Part shown: positions 45,842 to 55,006 of the stretch, piece after piece | How positions within the stretch are numbered: the stretch's first letter is position 1 | How the letters are laid out: each line of letters opens with the position of its first letter | DNA from: an uncultured Clostridia bacterium | Lineage (GTDB): Bacteria > Bacillota > Clostridia > UMGS1810 | Assembly: GCA_934463115.1 (NCBI GenBank) | Contig: CAKSIN010000001.1 | Location: forward strand, 164,975-228,974 | DNA length: 64,000 bases | Direction of reading: 5' to 3' | Program-made: the position numbers and the translations under genes | Notes under the pieces: model-generated | What the model was told of the DNA's origin: nothing | The model's input: only the letters and a program-made list of their open reading frames with translations | Database searches by the model: none

Positions 45842-46315
45842 CAGGACTCCCTCCGAGGATGCTTACGCATCCCCACCTCCCTCAGGGAGGGAGGCAAAAA
45901 GGTGCGGATGCTTACGCATCCCCTATCTCTCATCTTCGATTCAGTCGGCGATAAACGCATGCCACCGGCATGCATCGCCCCTCGGTGAGGGAGGCAAAAA
46001 GAAAATGTTCTCTCCCCGGCAAACAATCGCGGTTTGCCGTAGGGAACGACCTGCCAACGATAGCCGGCACCTACCATTAGGCTCCCTCCCCCGAGGGAGC
46101 TGTCAGCGATAGCTGACTGAGGGAGTTATGTCAAACCACACAACTTTGTTTGATATTTCAATCGCACGGTGTGATGTAAACTCCCTCCGAGGATGCTTGC
46201 GCATCCCCACCTCCCTCAGAGAGGGAGGCAAAAATGGTCGTATGCTTACGCATCCCATATCTCATCTTCGATTCGGTCGGCGATAAACGCATGCCAAAAC
46301 ACCTATATTATTACT
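45842..46315 (+). repeat. Repeat mosaic after DUF559 gene
   Basis: Holds GGATGC-TTAC-GCATCC hairpins (two copies near 45859 and 45909), a second GCATGCC-ACC-GGCATGC hairpin (about 45958), the right copy of the 136-bp direct repeat and a truncated copy of the CATCTTCGATTCGGTCGGCG segment at about 46262-46300. Confidence 0.8.
46073..46208 (+). repeat. 136-bp direct repeat, right copy
   Basis: Same orientation as 45106-45241, one mismatch. Distance between copies is 967 bp, spanning the DUF559 gene. Confidence 0.9.
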
Positions 46316-46383
46316 CGGTTATAGCAGAATTGTAACATAGATTACTCTATTTTTACAGTTTTGTTACAACAATAAATGTGGCA

Positions 46384-46413
46384 TTGACTATTTGCGTTTT
46401 TAAATGCTATAAT
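46384..46413 (+). promoter_or_regulatory. Strong promoter of the S-layer-type gene
   Basis: TTGACT (46384-46389), 18-nt spacer, TATAAT (46408-46413), with an AT-rich tract upstream that could act as an UP element. Confidence 0.75.
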
Positions 46414-46422
46414 CATGCCAAG

Positions 46423-46498
46423 GTCAGAGGAAACTCTGACATGTGCTAAGCAGTATATGAAAGAGATACGGCTTACACATCAAAAGCTTATCTCTTTC
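46423..46498 (+). promoter_or_regulatory. Structured 5' leader of the S-layer-type mRNA
   Basis: Two perfect hairpins: GTCAGAG-GAAA-CTCTGAC (46423-46440, GNRA loop) very near the 5' end, and a 10-bp stem GAAAGAGATA/TATCTCTTTC (46459-46498). They precede an AAGGAGG site. Such 5' hairpins stabilise abundant surface-protein mRNAs. Confidence 0.65.
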
Positions 46499-46527
46499 AA
46501 AAAATTTATTAAGGAGGATTTGAGAAT

Positions 46528-49446
46528 ATGAGAAATCTCAAAAAAGTACTCGCACTCGTAGTTGCTTTTTCAATGATGCTCTCCGTAGTAGCTTTTGCTG
46601 ACTATGCAGACGTTGCTGAAGATGCTTCTTACGCAGATGCGGTAGAACTCTTATCTGCCCTCGATATCATCAAGGGCGATGATTTAGGAAACTTCAATCC
46701 CGATAAGACAATCACAAGAGCAGAATTTGCTGCTGTTGTATGCCGCGCATTGGGATATGGAGACGTTGCAGGCGTTAACAACTTCGTTGACGTACCGGCT
46801 GACCACTGGGCTGCAGGCGTTATCGGCTATGCTGCACAGCTTGGTATAGTAAACGGTTACGGCGACAACAAGTTCGGTCCTGAAGACAACGTAACTTACG
46901 ATCAGGCTGTTAAGATGCTCGTTGTAGCTCTCGGTTTCGAGAATGTTGCACAGAGAAAAGGCGGTTACCCGAGCGGTTACCTCGCTGTAGCATCACAGTA
47001 CAAGATCACAAGCGGTGTTAAAGCTACAACAGAAGCTCCCAGAGCTACAGTTGCTCAGCTCGTTTACAACGCACTGTCCACACCTAAGATGGATCAGACA
47101 TCATTCGGTACCTACAATGAGAAATGGGAAGTTCTCGACGGTAAGGGCGGCAGAGACTATGCTACTCTCCTTACAGACAGAGACATCTACATTGCTACAG
47201 GTGTTGTAGGCGCAAAGGACGGCGACAAAGTTGCTTTCGATGTAACAGAGAATTCTGATGACCTTGAATTCAAGAAAGGTGACACAAAGAACTTCTACAT
47301 CAACGGTTCTTATATCGAAGATTACAAGAACCAGAACGTAGATGTTTATGTTGAAAAGAATTCAAATGATTACTATGTTCTCGCAGTAACATCTTCTGCA
47401 GACGGTGAAACACTTACACTCAACACAGATGATATTAAGGAAGTTGACACTGCAAACAAAAAGGTAACATACTACACATCTGCAGACAGCTCCAACACAA
47501 AGACAATCAAAGTTGACAGCGCTCTTAAGATTGAACTTAACACTGCTGCTGAAAAAACAGAAACAGTTGAAAACCTTAAGGCTCTCGTTGCTGCTAATGC
47601 AGATGCAGAGATTGTGTTTGTAGAAAACGATGGTGACTCCAGCTATGATGCTGCTCTCATCACTGTTTACACAAACAGCCGTGTTACAGAAGTTAACACA
47701 GACAAAGATTACATCATCGTTGACGAAGGCAGAATTAACTTTGACTTTGAAAATGAAGATGACACAATCGTTCTCGTAGACGACAAGGGCGCTGAAATCG
47801 GCCTTAAAGACCTTAAGAAAGATGATGTTGTTGCTTACTTCTTTGATAACCAGAGAACAAAGTATGACTACATTAAGATAGTTAAGCTTTCTAACTCTGC
47901 TATAACAGGTACAGTTAAGAGCACATCTAAGAAAAATGGTAAGAACTATGTAACAATCGATGGTACAAAGTATGAAGTTGCTTCTTCTTGCGATGAACTC
48001 AAGACAGAGGACGAAGGTACTTTCTATATCGGTATGACAGGCAAAATCGTTGACTTTGAGGGCACAAGCTCCAATGACGATTATGCATATATCCTCGAAG
48101 CTTCTGCAAGTGACAAAGCTTTCGGCGATGATATCTGGAGCCTCAAACTCCTCACAGCTAAGAACGGTGTTGTAACTTACGACCTCACAGAAGATGCTTC
48201 CAAAGACTTCAGCGAGGATACTAAGGATGACAAAAACGTTGTAACAAAGGCTGCTTATATGAAGAGCCTCAACGGTGTTACAGCAGCTGGCAAGTACACT
48301 TATGCTAAAGCTGTAGAAGCTAAAGACCTTGGCAACACAGCAAGACTTATCACATTCAAGACAAACTCCAAGGGCGAAATCAAGAGCTTTGAAAAAGCTG
48401 ATACACCGACAGGTGCTGGTTTCGAAACAGTTAAGGGAACTTACAATGCAAATGCACAGTCGGTTGCAAGAAAGAGCCTTGAAGATGACGCTGTTATTTA
48501 TGATTTGACAGCTACAAAGGTTGACAATGTATATGCTACAGACATCAACTACCTTGTAGATGATGGCGATTACGAAGGTTTCGTTCTTAAGAACAAAGAC
48601 AACGAATATGTTGCATTTGTTGTAACAGAAGGCGCTGCAGTTCTTTCTGACGACAACGGTTTCGCAATCGTTACAGATGTTGACTACTCCACAGCTGATG
48701 GTGAGGATCTTTACGAAGTATCCTACATCCAGGATGGTGAAGAAGGCACAGTAACATTCAACGACAACTCTACACTTGTTAAGGGTGTATCCGGTAAAGA
48801 TGATGATTACGAAAACCTCACAACAGGTGATGTAATCATGTTCAACGCTTCGGCAGACGGTATTGTAAACAGCTATGCAATCCTCGCTAAGATTGATGCA
48901 AACGGTCTCCTTGCTGTAAACGACACTGCTCTTGCAGCATTCAGCGAAGACAACGAGTTCTACTATGGTTACATTGATAACACAAAGAAACTCAACGGTA
49001 AGGGCGAGACAGTTGACCTTATTGCAGGAAGCAACAAACCTGTTTCGGTATCTGTACTCACATCTGCTAATAAGTACACCTATGATGATGATAACAACAG
49101 AAACATCAACATTGTAAACGGTGACCTCTTCGGTACAGACAACACAGATTACAAGACAACGGATGATAAGGGTGTTACAAAGGCTACAATGATGTTTGTA
49201 AGAGCTGTAAACGGCACAGTTGTTGACGCTTATACATTCAACGCAAGAGTAACAATTGGTTCCGATAAGAAGGCAACTATTAAAGATTCCGATGGAAAGA
49301 CAGTAGCTGTTACAACTTTCTACAGAGACAACGATAAGGATACAATGACTCCTTACAATGCACCTGCTGTAAAAGAAGAAGTTGTAGCTCCTGTTGAAGA
49401 GGAAGTTATCACAAACGATAAGATTGAAGAAGTAGAATTAGACTAA
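46528..49446 (+). CDS. S-layer-type protein with N-terminal SLH domains, 972 aa
   Basis: Probable major surface-layer protein. Residues 1-24 are a signal peptide (MRNLKKVLALVVAFSMMLSV, cut near AFA). Residues 25-190 hold SLH domains (YADAVELLSALDIIKGD with TITRAEFAAVVCRALGY; WAAGVIGYAAQLGIVNGYGD with AVKMLVVALGFE) that bind cell-wall polymer. The other about 780 residues are acidic, Thr/Asp/Lys-rich, beta-type sequence with no enzyme motif. Codon use is far more biased than in all neighbours (almost only ACA for Thr, GCT/GCA for Ala, AAC and AAG preferred), as expected for one of the cell's most abundant proteins. Strong promoter, structured leader and terminator support this. Confidence 0.88.
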   Translation: MRNLKKVLALVVAFSMMLSVVAFADYADVAEDASYADAVELLSALDIIKGDDLGNFNPDKTITRAEFAAVVCRALGYGDVAGVNNFVDVPADHWAAGVIGYAAQLGIVNGYGDNKFGPEDNVTYDQAVKMLVVALGFENVAQRKGGYPSGYLAVASQYKITSGVKATTEAPRATVAQLVYNALSTPKMDQTSFGTYNEKWEVLDGKGGRDYATLLTDRDIYIATGVVGAKDGDKVAFDVTENSDDLEFKKGDTKNFYINGSYIEDYKNQNVDVYVEKNSNDYYVLAVTSSADGETLTLNTDDIKEVDTANKKVTYYTSADSSNTKTIKVDSALKIELNTAAEKTETVENLKALVAANADAEIVFVENDGDSSYDAALITVYTNSRVTEVNTDKDYIIVDEGRINFDFENEDDTIVLVDDKGAEIGLKDLKKDDVVAYFFDNQRTKYDYIKIVKLSNSAITGTVKSTSKKNGKNYVTIDGTKYEVASSCDELKTEDEGTFYIGMTGKIVDFEGTSSNDDYAYILEASASDKAFGDDIWSLKLLTAKNGVVTYDLTEDASKDFSEDTKDDKNVVTKAAYMKSLNGVTAAGKYTYAKAVEAKDLGNTARLITFKTNSKGEIKSFEKADTPTGAGFETVKGTYNANAQSVARKSLEDDAVIYDLTATKVDNVYATDINYLVDDGDYEGFVLKNKDNEYVAFVVTEGAAVLSDDNGFAIVTDVDYSTADGEDLYEVSYIQDGEEGTVTFNDNSTLVKGVSGKDDDYENLTTGDVIMFNASADGIVNSYAILAKIDANGLLAVNDTALAAFSEDNEFYYGYIDNTKKLNGKGETVDLIAGSNKPVSVSVLTSANKYTYDDDNNRNINIVNGDLFGTDNTDYKTTDDKGVTKATMMFVRAVNGTVVDAYTFNARVTIGSDKKATIKDSDGKTVAVTTFYRDNDKDTMTPYNAPAVKEEVVAPVEEEVITNDKIEEVELD

Positions 49447-49471
49447 TTAATTCTCAAGTCTTTAACTTAAT

Positions 49472-49508
49472 AAAAAAAGAACCGCGGATTGTCCGCGGTT
49501 CTTTTTTT
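49472..49508 (+). terminator. Terminator of the S-layer-type gene
   Basis: 17-bp perfect stem (49472-49488 with 49492-49508), loop TTG, with a seven-T run in the right arm. Confidence 0.9.
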
Positions 49509-50053
49509 AATTTTGCCTCCATCTCCGAGGGAGGTGGGGATGCGTAAGCATCCTCGGAGGGAGTTTGAGTCTTGCCGAACACATGTAATTATGCGCAATG
49601 CCATCTGCAGCACGGAAAATTTTCCCTCCGACGAGCGGCATTGAAAGTGAGCAGCTGACACAATCAGCGAAGAAAATTAATTGTCGCGCAAAATCGGCGG
49701 CACACATAATCTTATTTCCTATTGTGACGACGATTTTAGACAAACGAGCCGCGATAATTTCGCGGCCTTTTGTCGGCGCGTTTCAATTAATTTTCAAGAT
49801 GTTTTTGTGTCCTGCAAACTTTCATAGCCGTGAGGCGGATGGGAATTTTGTTGTACTCCCTCAGTCAGCTAACGCTGCCAGGTCTCATCTTCGATTCGGT
49901 CGGCGAGGGAGCCAAATAGCGGTCGTTCCATATAAATTTTAGCTATTTCAAAGACGTGTTTAGTTTCAATTAAAGCAACAATACAATTTTTGTTTGCATT
50001 TGCATACTCAGTGTGGTAAAATATATCTATCAAGATTAAGAGAGGTAATAATT
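49509..50053. other. Gap with repeat fragments before recR
   Basis: 49512-49562 carries an inverted copy of the GAGGGAGGTGGGGATGC part of the DUF559-type repeats; 49855-49915 carries CTCCCTCAGTCAGC and CATCTTCGATTCGGTCGGCG fragments. The middle (49570-49850) has a small perfect GCCGCGA-TAAT-TTCGCGGC-type foldback near 49749 but no gene I trust. The recR promoter is at 49994-50022. Confidence 0.55.
49994..50022 (+). promoter_or_regulatory. Promoter of recR
   Basis: TTGCAT (49994-49999), 17-nt spacer, TAAAAT (50017-50022). Confidence 0.6.
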
Positions 50054-50650
50054 ATGTTGTATACAACATCTTTTTCAAAACTCATAGATGTATTTCGGAA
50101 AATGCCGGGAGTCGGCAGCAAAAGTGCGGTGCGCATGGCATACCACATACTGTCGCTTTCAAAAGAGGAAACGGACGAGATAATATCCGCAATAAAGGAT
50201 GCAAAAGAAAAGATTCACTACTGTTCAATATGCAAAAATATAACGGAGACCGATCCGTGTGAAATATGCTCCAATCCCAAGCGCGACAGCGGACTTTTGT
50301 GTGTAATGGAAAAACCGAAAGATGTTATTGCGCTTGAAAAAACGCGCGAATATTTCGGAATGTACCACGTTCTCCACGGGGCGATATCTCCGATGGACGG
50401 AATCGGACCGGACGACCTTACGATAAAGGAACTTTTGGCGCGGATTGCAAACGGCAATTTTCGTGAAGTCATTATGGCAAACAGCCCGAGTATTGAGGGC
50501 GAAGCGACCGCCATGTATATTTCAAAGCTTATTAAACCTTTCGGTGTAAAAGTCAGCCGCATTGCCTACGGAATACCTGTCGGCGGCGACCTTGAATATG
50601 CCGATCAGATAACTCTTGCAAAGGCTATAGAGGGGCGCCGCGAGATATAA
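50054..50650 (+). CDS. recR: Recombination protein RecR
   Basis: Works with RecO and RecF to load RecA at gaps. 198 aa from the ATG at 50054 (GAGGT upstream); the frame is open from 49994 but the family starts at MLYTTSFSKLIDVFRKMPG. Helix-hairpin-helix PGVGSKSAVRMAYH, the four-cysteine zinc finger CSICKNITETDPCEIC, and the Toprim domain with VMEKPKDVIALEKT and GEATAMYISKLIKP. It is usually found next to dnaX and ybaB; here it stands alone. Confidence 0.95.
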   Translation: MLYTTSFSKLIDVFRKMPGVGSKSAVRMAYHILSLSKEETDEIISAIKDAKEKIHYCSICKNITETDPCEICSNPKRDSGLLCVMEKPKDVIALEKTREYFGMYHVLHGAISPMDGIGPDDLTIKELLARIANGNFREVIMANSPSIEGEATAMYISKLIKPFGVKVSRIAYGIPVGGDLEYADQITLAKAIEGRREI

Positions 50651-50709
50651 TCGGCATGTACTTTATTATACAATTGTTGTATTTTCATAAATGGGTAGTT
50701 TTTTATACC

Positions 50710-50738
50710 TTGACAGTATAATTGTGTGTTGATATAAT
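50710..50738 (+). promoter_or_regulatory. Promoter of the GH65-pgmB operon
   Basis: Consensus TTGACA (50710-50715), 17-nt spacer, TATAAT (50733-50738). Confidence 0.8.
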
Positions 50739-50770
50739 TTATGTATCATAAAATTTTCGGAGGACGACAA

Positions 50771-52942
50771 ATGAATACATGGATTATAGAAAACAATGAA
50801 TATGATGACGGCCATATTTCTTTTGACGGCAGCAAATTTATCACCGGAAACGGGTATTTCGGTGTCCGCGGAACGTTTGAGGAATATACAAAAGAACAGA
50901 TGTGTGCCGTTAATCTTGCCGGAATATATGATCAGGTGGGCGATAAGTGGCGCGAATCGGTAAATGCTCCGAATCCGCTTTTTACATACATAACTGTTAA
51001 CGGAAAAAAATATGCCCTTCCGGAAAACAAACCGAGCGAACATAGTCAGAGATTGGATTTTAAATCGGCATTGCTTTCGCGGCGCACTGTGTGGAAAACG
51101 TCCGACGGCTGTGTCACTGTTGAAAGTGAGCGTTTTGCTTGTATGACAAAAAAGCATGTCATGGCAATGCGCTATTCGGTGTCGGCGGATTTTGAATGTG
51201 AAATTGAAATTGCAACGGGAATCGACGCCGATGTGTGGGATATCAACGGTCCTCACCTTACAAACCTTGAGTATTCATATAAAGACGGAATAAAGACCGT
51301 TTTCGCAAAAACATCGGAAAAAGGAATACAGGTAACGGTAAGCGAATACACAAAAACGGACTTCCCGGCAGAACACTATGTTTCAGAGTCCGATATGCGC
51401 TTTACGGACAAAATGTCAATAAACGCCGAACCGGGAAAAAAATACACATTTGACAAAATATGCGCTGTGGCAACATCGGCAGACGAATTTATTTTCGATG
51501 ACGATATTGAGGCTATTGACTATGACGGTATTAAGAGCGAGCACATCGGTGCATGGCAGGATATATGGGATATGTCCGAAGTCAAAATCGACGGCGATGA
51601 CAGGGCGGCTGTCGGTCTTAATTATTCGCTGTATCAGCTCAATTGCATTGCTCCGCGCGGATTTTCGAGTATGTCAATTCCGGCACGCGGATTGTCGGCG
51701 CAGGTGTACAAGGGCGCGGTTTTCTGGGATACGGAAATGTTTATGATAGATTATTTTATCTATACCGATCCTGATGTTGCAAGAACATTGCTGAAGTACC
51801 GTATAGACACAATCGGCGGCGCGAGAGAAAAGGCAAAACAGTACGGATTAAAGGGAGCATACTATGCTTGGGAGAGCCAGGAGGGCGGATTTGAGGCATG
51901 CTCCGATTACAATACCGTTGATGTGTTTACCGGCAGACCGATGCGTACTCATTTTCGTGACAAACAGTATCATGTATCGGCGGCTGTGGCATATGCATTC
52001 AAAAAATACATAGACGCAACCGGCGATTATACAATCCTCAGGGACGGCGGTATGGAAACCGTGATAGAGTGTGCGCGCATGTACCGTTCACTGTCCGTAA
52101 GGCATGCCGACAGCAGCAAATATGAATTGCATGATGTTGTGGGACCCGATGAATACCACGAGAGGGTAAACAACAACGCATATACAAATAAAATGGCGCA
52201 GTGTACGTTCAGGCTTGCGCTGGAATATATGCAGTATTGCGAAAAACATTATCCGCAGTATATGGATGAACTTGATAAAAAGTATGGATTGGATGACCTG
52301 CGTGCAAAGATGAAAGACTCTGCGGAAAATATGCTTATAAAAGAACCCGATCCGAAAAGCGGAGTAATTGAACAATTTGACGGTTACTTTGGGCTTCGCA
52401 ATGATACGATTGAAGAAGTCCGCGCAAAAACGCTTAAAAACGAATATTGGGGAGGAGCATACGGACCGGCTGTTCCGACAAAAATCCTTAAGCAGGCGGA
52501 TGTTGTGGCAATGCTCAGTATATTCAAAGATGACTACAGCGGTGAGGTGCTCAAAAATAATTATGAATATTACGAGAGCAAGACCGAACACGGTTCGTCA
52601 CTTTCCGCATGCATGTATTCTTTGCTGGCATGCCGCGTGGGCAAACAGCAGAATGCATATGATATGTTCCTCAAATCCGCCGAGGTGGATCTTGCGGCAG
52701 GCGGACGCGAATGGGCAGGACATGGCTTTAACGGCGGCACTCACCCGGCGTCGCAGGGCGGATCGTGGATTGCGGCAATAAACGGCTTTGCCGGTATAGG
52801 TATTGAAAACGGCAATTTGGTGTGCCGCCCGGCACTCCCGAACGGCTGGAAAAAAATGAATTTTAAGCTTAAATTCAAAGGTAAATTGTATTGCGTGGAG
52901 GCAACTGCCCGGAGCGGAATAATATCGGAGGTAGTGCAATAA
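50771..52942 (+). CDS. GH65 family alpha-glucoside phosphorylase
   Basis: Splits an alpha-linked glucose disaccharide with phosphate to give beta-glucose-1-phosphate and glucose. The 723-residue protein starts MNTWIIENNEYD, with GGAGG 7 nt before the ATG. It has the N-terminal beta-sandwich (GNGYFGVRGTFEEY), an alpha/alpha barrel with VFWDTEMFMIDYFIY and the general-acid motif VVGPDEYHERVNNNAYTN, and the phosphate-site KTEHGSSLSACMYS. The next gene, overlapping by one base, is beta-phosphoglucomutase, which uses the product. Maltose, kojibiose, nigerose or trehalose are all possible substrates. Confidence 0.92.
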   Translation: MNTWIIENNEYDDGHISFDGSKFITGNGYFGVRGTFEEYTKEQMCAVNLAGIYDQVGDKWRESVNAPNPLFTYITVNGKKYALPENKPSEHSQRLDFKSALLSRRTVWKTSDGCVTVESERFACMTKKHVMAMRYSVSADFECEIEIATGIDADVWDINGPHLTNLEYSYKDGIKTVFAKTSEKGIQVTVSEYTKTDFPAEHYVSESDMRFTDKMSINAEPGKKYTFDKICAVATSADEFIFDDDIEAIDYDGIKSEHIGAWQDIWDMSEVKIDGDDRAAVGLNYSLYQLNCIAPRGFSSMSIPARGLSAQVYKGAVFWDTEMFMIDYFIYTDPDVARTLLKYRIDTIGGAREKAKQYGLKGAYYAWESQEGGFEACSDYNTVDVFTGRPMRTHFRDKQYHVSAAVAYAFKKYIDATGDYTILRDGGMETVIECARMYRSLSVRHADSSKYELHDVVGPDEYHERVNNNAYTNKMAQCTFRLALEYMQYCEKHYPQYMDELDKKYGLDDLRAKMKDSAENMLIKEPDPKSGVIEQFDGYFGLRNDTIEEVRAKTLKNEYWGGAYGPAVPTKILKQADVVAMLSIFKDDYSGEVLKNNYEYYESKTEHGSSLSACMYSLLACRVGKQQNAYDMFLKSAEVDLAAGGREWAGHGFNGGTHPASQGGSWIAAINGFAGIGIENGNLVCRPALPNGWKKMNFKLKFKGKLYCVEATARSGIISEVVQ

Positions 52943-53586
52943 TGATAAAGGCTGTAATTTTTGATTTGGACGGTGTGCTTGTAACAACGGATGTGCTGCA
53001 TTTTAATGCATGGAAAAAACTTGCCGAGGAACTTGGTATAACGAATTTTACAAAAGAAGACAACGCGCGTCAGCGCGGAGTGAGCCGCATGGCGTCGCTC
53101 GAAGTTGTTCTTGAAAAATCCGACAAAGTATATTCGCAGGATGAAAAACTGAAATTTGCCGAAAAGAAAAACAACGCCTATATTAAATCGCTTGAAACAC
53201 TGTCGGAATCTGATGTGCTCGGCGGTGTGTTTGAATTTATTGATATGCTCAAATCGAACGGGATACAAACCGCCGTTGGTTCGGCAAGCAAGAACGCTCC
53301 GCTCATTTTGCAGAAAACGTGTCTTTTTGACAAGTTCGACGCAATATGTTCCGGACTCGATACGCAAAAATCGAAACCCGATCCCGAAGTTTTTCTGAAA
53401 GCGGCGGAAAAACTCGGCGAAAACCCCGAAAATTGCCTTGTTGTGGAAGATTCGGACGCCGGTATAGAGGCCGCAAAACGCGGAGGTATGTATGCGCTTG
53501 CTGTCGGAGCGGCAAAGAATAATCCGCTTGCCGACTACAGCACCGAGTCGCTGGAGACTCTTGTTGAGCTCTGCAAAATTGTGTAG
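52942..53586 (+). CDS. pgmB: Beta-phosphoglucomutase
   Basis: Converts beta-glucose-1-phosphate to glucose-6-phosphate. The 214-residue HAD protein has the nucleophile motif FDLDGVLVTTDVLHFNAW, the cap-domain RQRGVSRMASLEVVL, the SASKNAP loop II, K in KSKPDPEVFL and VVEDSDAGIEAAKRGGM. The ATG overlaps the stop of the GH65 gene (TAATG) with GGAGG upstream, so the two are translated together. Together they form a complete phosphorolytic disaccharide pathway that saves one ATP per sugar. Confidence 0.93.
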   Translation: MIKAVIFDLDGVLVTTDVLHFNAWKKLAEELGITNFTKEDNARQRGVSRMASLEVVLEKSDKVYSQDEKLKFAEKKNNAYIKSLETLSESDVLGGVFEFIDMLKSNGIQTAVGSASKNAPLILQKTCLFDKFDAICSGLDTQKSKPDPEVFLKAAEKLGENPENCLVVEDSDAGIEAAKRGGMYALAVGAAKNNPLADYSTESLETLVELCKIV

Positions 53587-53600
53587 CTGTATATTAACGA

Positions 53601-53629
53601 TTGACAAATATCGGAACGTAGTGTAAAAT
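53601..53629 (+). promoter_or_regulatory. Promoter of the 169-aa membrane-anchored protein
   Basis: TTGACA (53601-53606), 17-nt spacer, TAAAAT (53624-53629). Confidence 0.65.
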
Positions 53630-53716
53630 GTATGGTATGTTCGGGAAATATTTATCGGGCGAAAGCTCGGGAATGAAAAAACATATGAGAAACATTAAAG
53701 CAGGGTTCGATGTAAA

Positions 53717-54226
53717 ATGAAATTTTGGATTGGTATATTATTAATTTTTGTGACTGTTATCACGGTGAGCAGCGCTATGTATATAAACAAAACGTCTGTA
53801 TTGGTTAAGGAAAGTCCTGTTGTAAAAGCTCCGGGATATGACATGGCTGTTGATTTTGCGGATAAGTACAAAAGTGATTTGGAACATGTTTGCGCTTATC
53901 TGGACAAATACGATTATGAATTTATTTATTGGAATCAGGGCAGTCCGAATAAATTAGAATATTCAACAGGCGAGTCATCGGGAACAATAACCGTTAAGGA
54001 CAAAACCGAAAAGCGGGTGTTTTCTACGCTGAAGCAAGGCGGATTAAAAAGAATTGTCAAAAAGTCAGACAACTTTGCATTCGTTTTGTGGTCGGCATAT
54101 GATTTAAGCAGCGGATTGGTTTACGGCAAAAACGGCAAACCGGATTTTCAATATGATAACATGAACGCGAAACTCAAAAAGTACGGTGACAGCGAAAATT
54201 GGTACTGTTATCGCACGGAAAGATGA
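53717..54226 (+). CDS. Uncharacterised membrane-anchored protein, 169 aa
   Basis: Not recognised. Residues 3-21 are a hydrophobic anchor or signal (FWIGILLIFVTVITVSSAM); the rest is predicted outside the membrane, lysine- and tyrosine-rich, with no known motif. No lipobox cysteine. It has its own promoter and terminator, so it is a monocistronic unit between the sugar operon and the efflux operon. Confidence 0.7.
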   Translation: MKFWIGILLIFVTVITVSSAMYINKTSVLVKESPVVKAPGYDMAVDFADKYKSDLEHVCAYLDKYDYEFIYWNQGSPNKLEYSTGESSGTITVKDKTEKRVFSTLKQGGLKRIVKKSDNFAFVLWSAYDLSSGLVYGKNGKPDFQYDNMNAKLKKYGDSENWYCYRTER

Positions 54227-54241
54227 ATATATGGATTATCA

Positions 54242-54278
54242 AACAAGGAGATGTAATCGCTGCAACTCCTTGTTTTTT
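54242..54278 (+). terminator. Terminator of the 169-aa gene
   Basis: 9-bp stem AACAAGGAG/CTCCTTGTT (54242-54250, 54266-54274) with a seven-T run. Confidence 0.85.
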
Positions 54279-54453
54279 TCTGCCTTGTAACATTTTTCTT
54301 TATTATTGTCAAGGTTTTGCAACATTATTCCACGATTACAGAGCTGTTTTGCAACATTATTCTCGGCTGTGCATTGTGCGGCGCTTTTGTTGCACAAAAA
54401 TGGTATTGTAATATTGTGATTTTTGTATAAACATACAATTATTGATTTGTATA

Positions 54454-54507
54454 TGTTGACATATGAATAATTTAGTGTTAGCATGTCAACAGTTAACGGT
54501 GTTAACT
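54454..54507 (+). promoter_or_regulatory. MarR-operon promoter with nested palindromes
   Basis: A 9-bp inverted repeat TGTTGACAT...ATGTCAACA (54454-54462, 54483-54491) includes the -35 TTGACA (54456-54461) and reaches the -10 TAGCAT (54479-54484). Next to it is AGTTAAC-GGT-GTTAACT (54491-54507). These are good sites for the MarR protein to repress its own operon. Confidence 0.65.
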
Positions 54508-54534
54508 ATTAACAAGTGTTGGGAGGTGACTGCT

Positions 54535-54999
54535 ATGGTAACACAGGAGCAATACAATGAATTGCTCAGTATATCAAGGTTGCACCAAAAAATTAAATTT
54601 TCAAAGCTCCTCTTCAATATGACGATTATGGAGTTCGCAACTGTTTGGGGGCTTACGGAATACGAAATGGCGAGCGGCGGACTGCACATGACGGTAAATG
54701 AGCTTGCAAGCGAAATCGGAACATCGGTTCAGCAGGTATCGCGCATGCTCAGAAATCTTGAGGGGCGGAATATCGTTCGCCGCATAACAGACGAAAATTG
54801 CCGCCGAAACACATTTGTTATTGTTTCGGAAAACGGCAGGAGACTTTATGAAAGAAACAAAAAATCGGTAGACAACTATATGAAGAAAGTGTTGGAATCA
54901 TTTACCGATGAAGAGGTCAGCGAAATTGTGAGGCTGCAGAAAAAGCTCGGAAGCGTGTGCGCTGCCGAGCTGGAAAAAATTATTTCAACAGAAGGGTAG
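54535..54999 (+). CDS. MarR family transcriptional regulator
   Basis: Winged-helix regulator of 154 aa, probably the local repressor of the downstream efflux genes. Recognisable parts are MTVNELASEIGTSVQQVSRM (recognition region) and the wing GRNIVRRITDENCRRNTFVI. The ATG at 54535 has GGGAGGTGA 6 nt upstream; an upstream in-frame ATG at 54463 lies inside the operator region. TolC starts 7 nt after its stop. Confidence 0.9.
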   Translation: MVTQEQYNELLSISRLHQKIKFSKLLFNMTIMEFATVWGLTEYEMASGGLHMTVNELASEIGTSVQQVSRMLRNLEGRNIVRRITDENCRRNTFVIVSENGRRLYERNKKSVDNYMKKVLESFTDEEVSEIVRLQKKLGSVCAAELEKIISTEG

Positions 55000-55006
55000 G
55001 ATTTAT

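Noticed and set aside
49507..49743. Minus-strand ORF with a start (IVVTIGNKI...) loosely like the phosphocarrier HPr
   Set aside because: The active-site HARP histidine and the later GKS motif are missing, there is no ribosome site, and its end runs into repeat sequence. The resemblance is too thin to call even a pseudogene.
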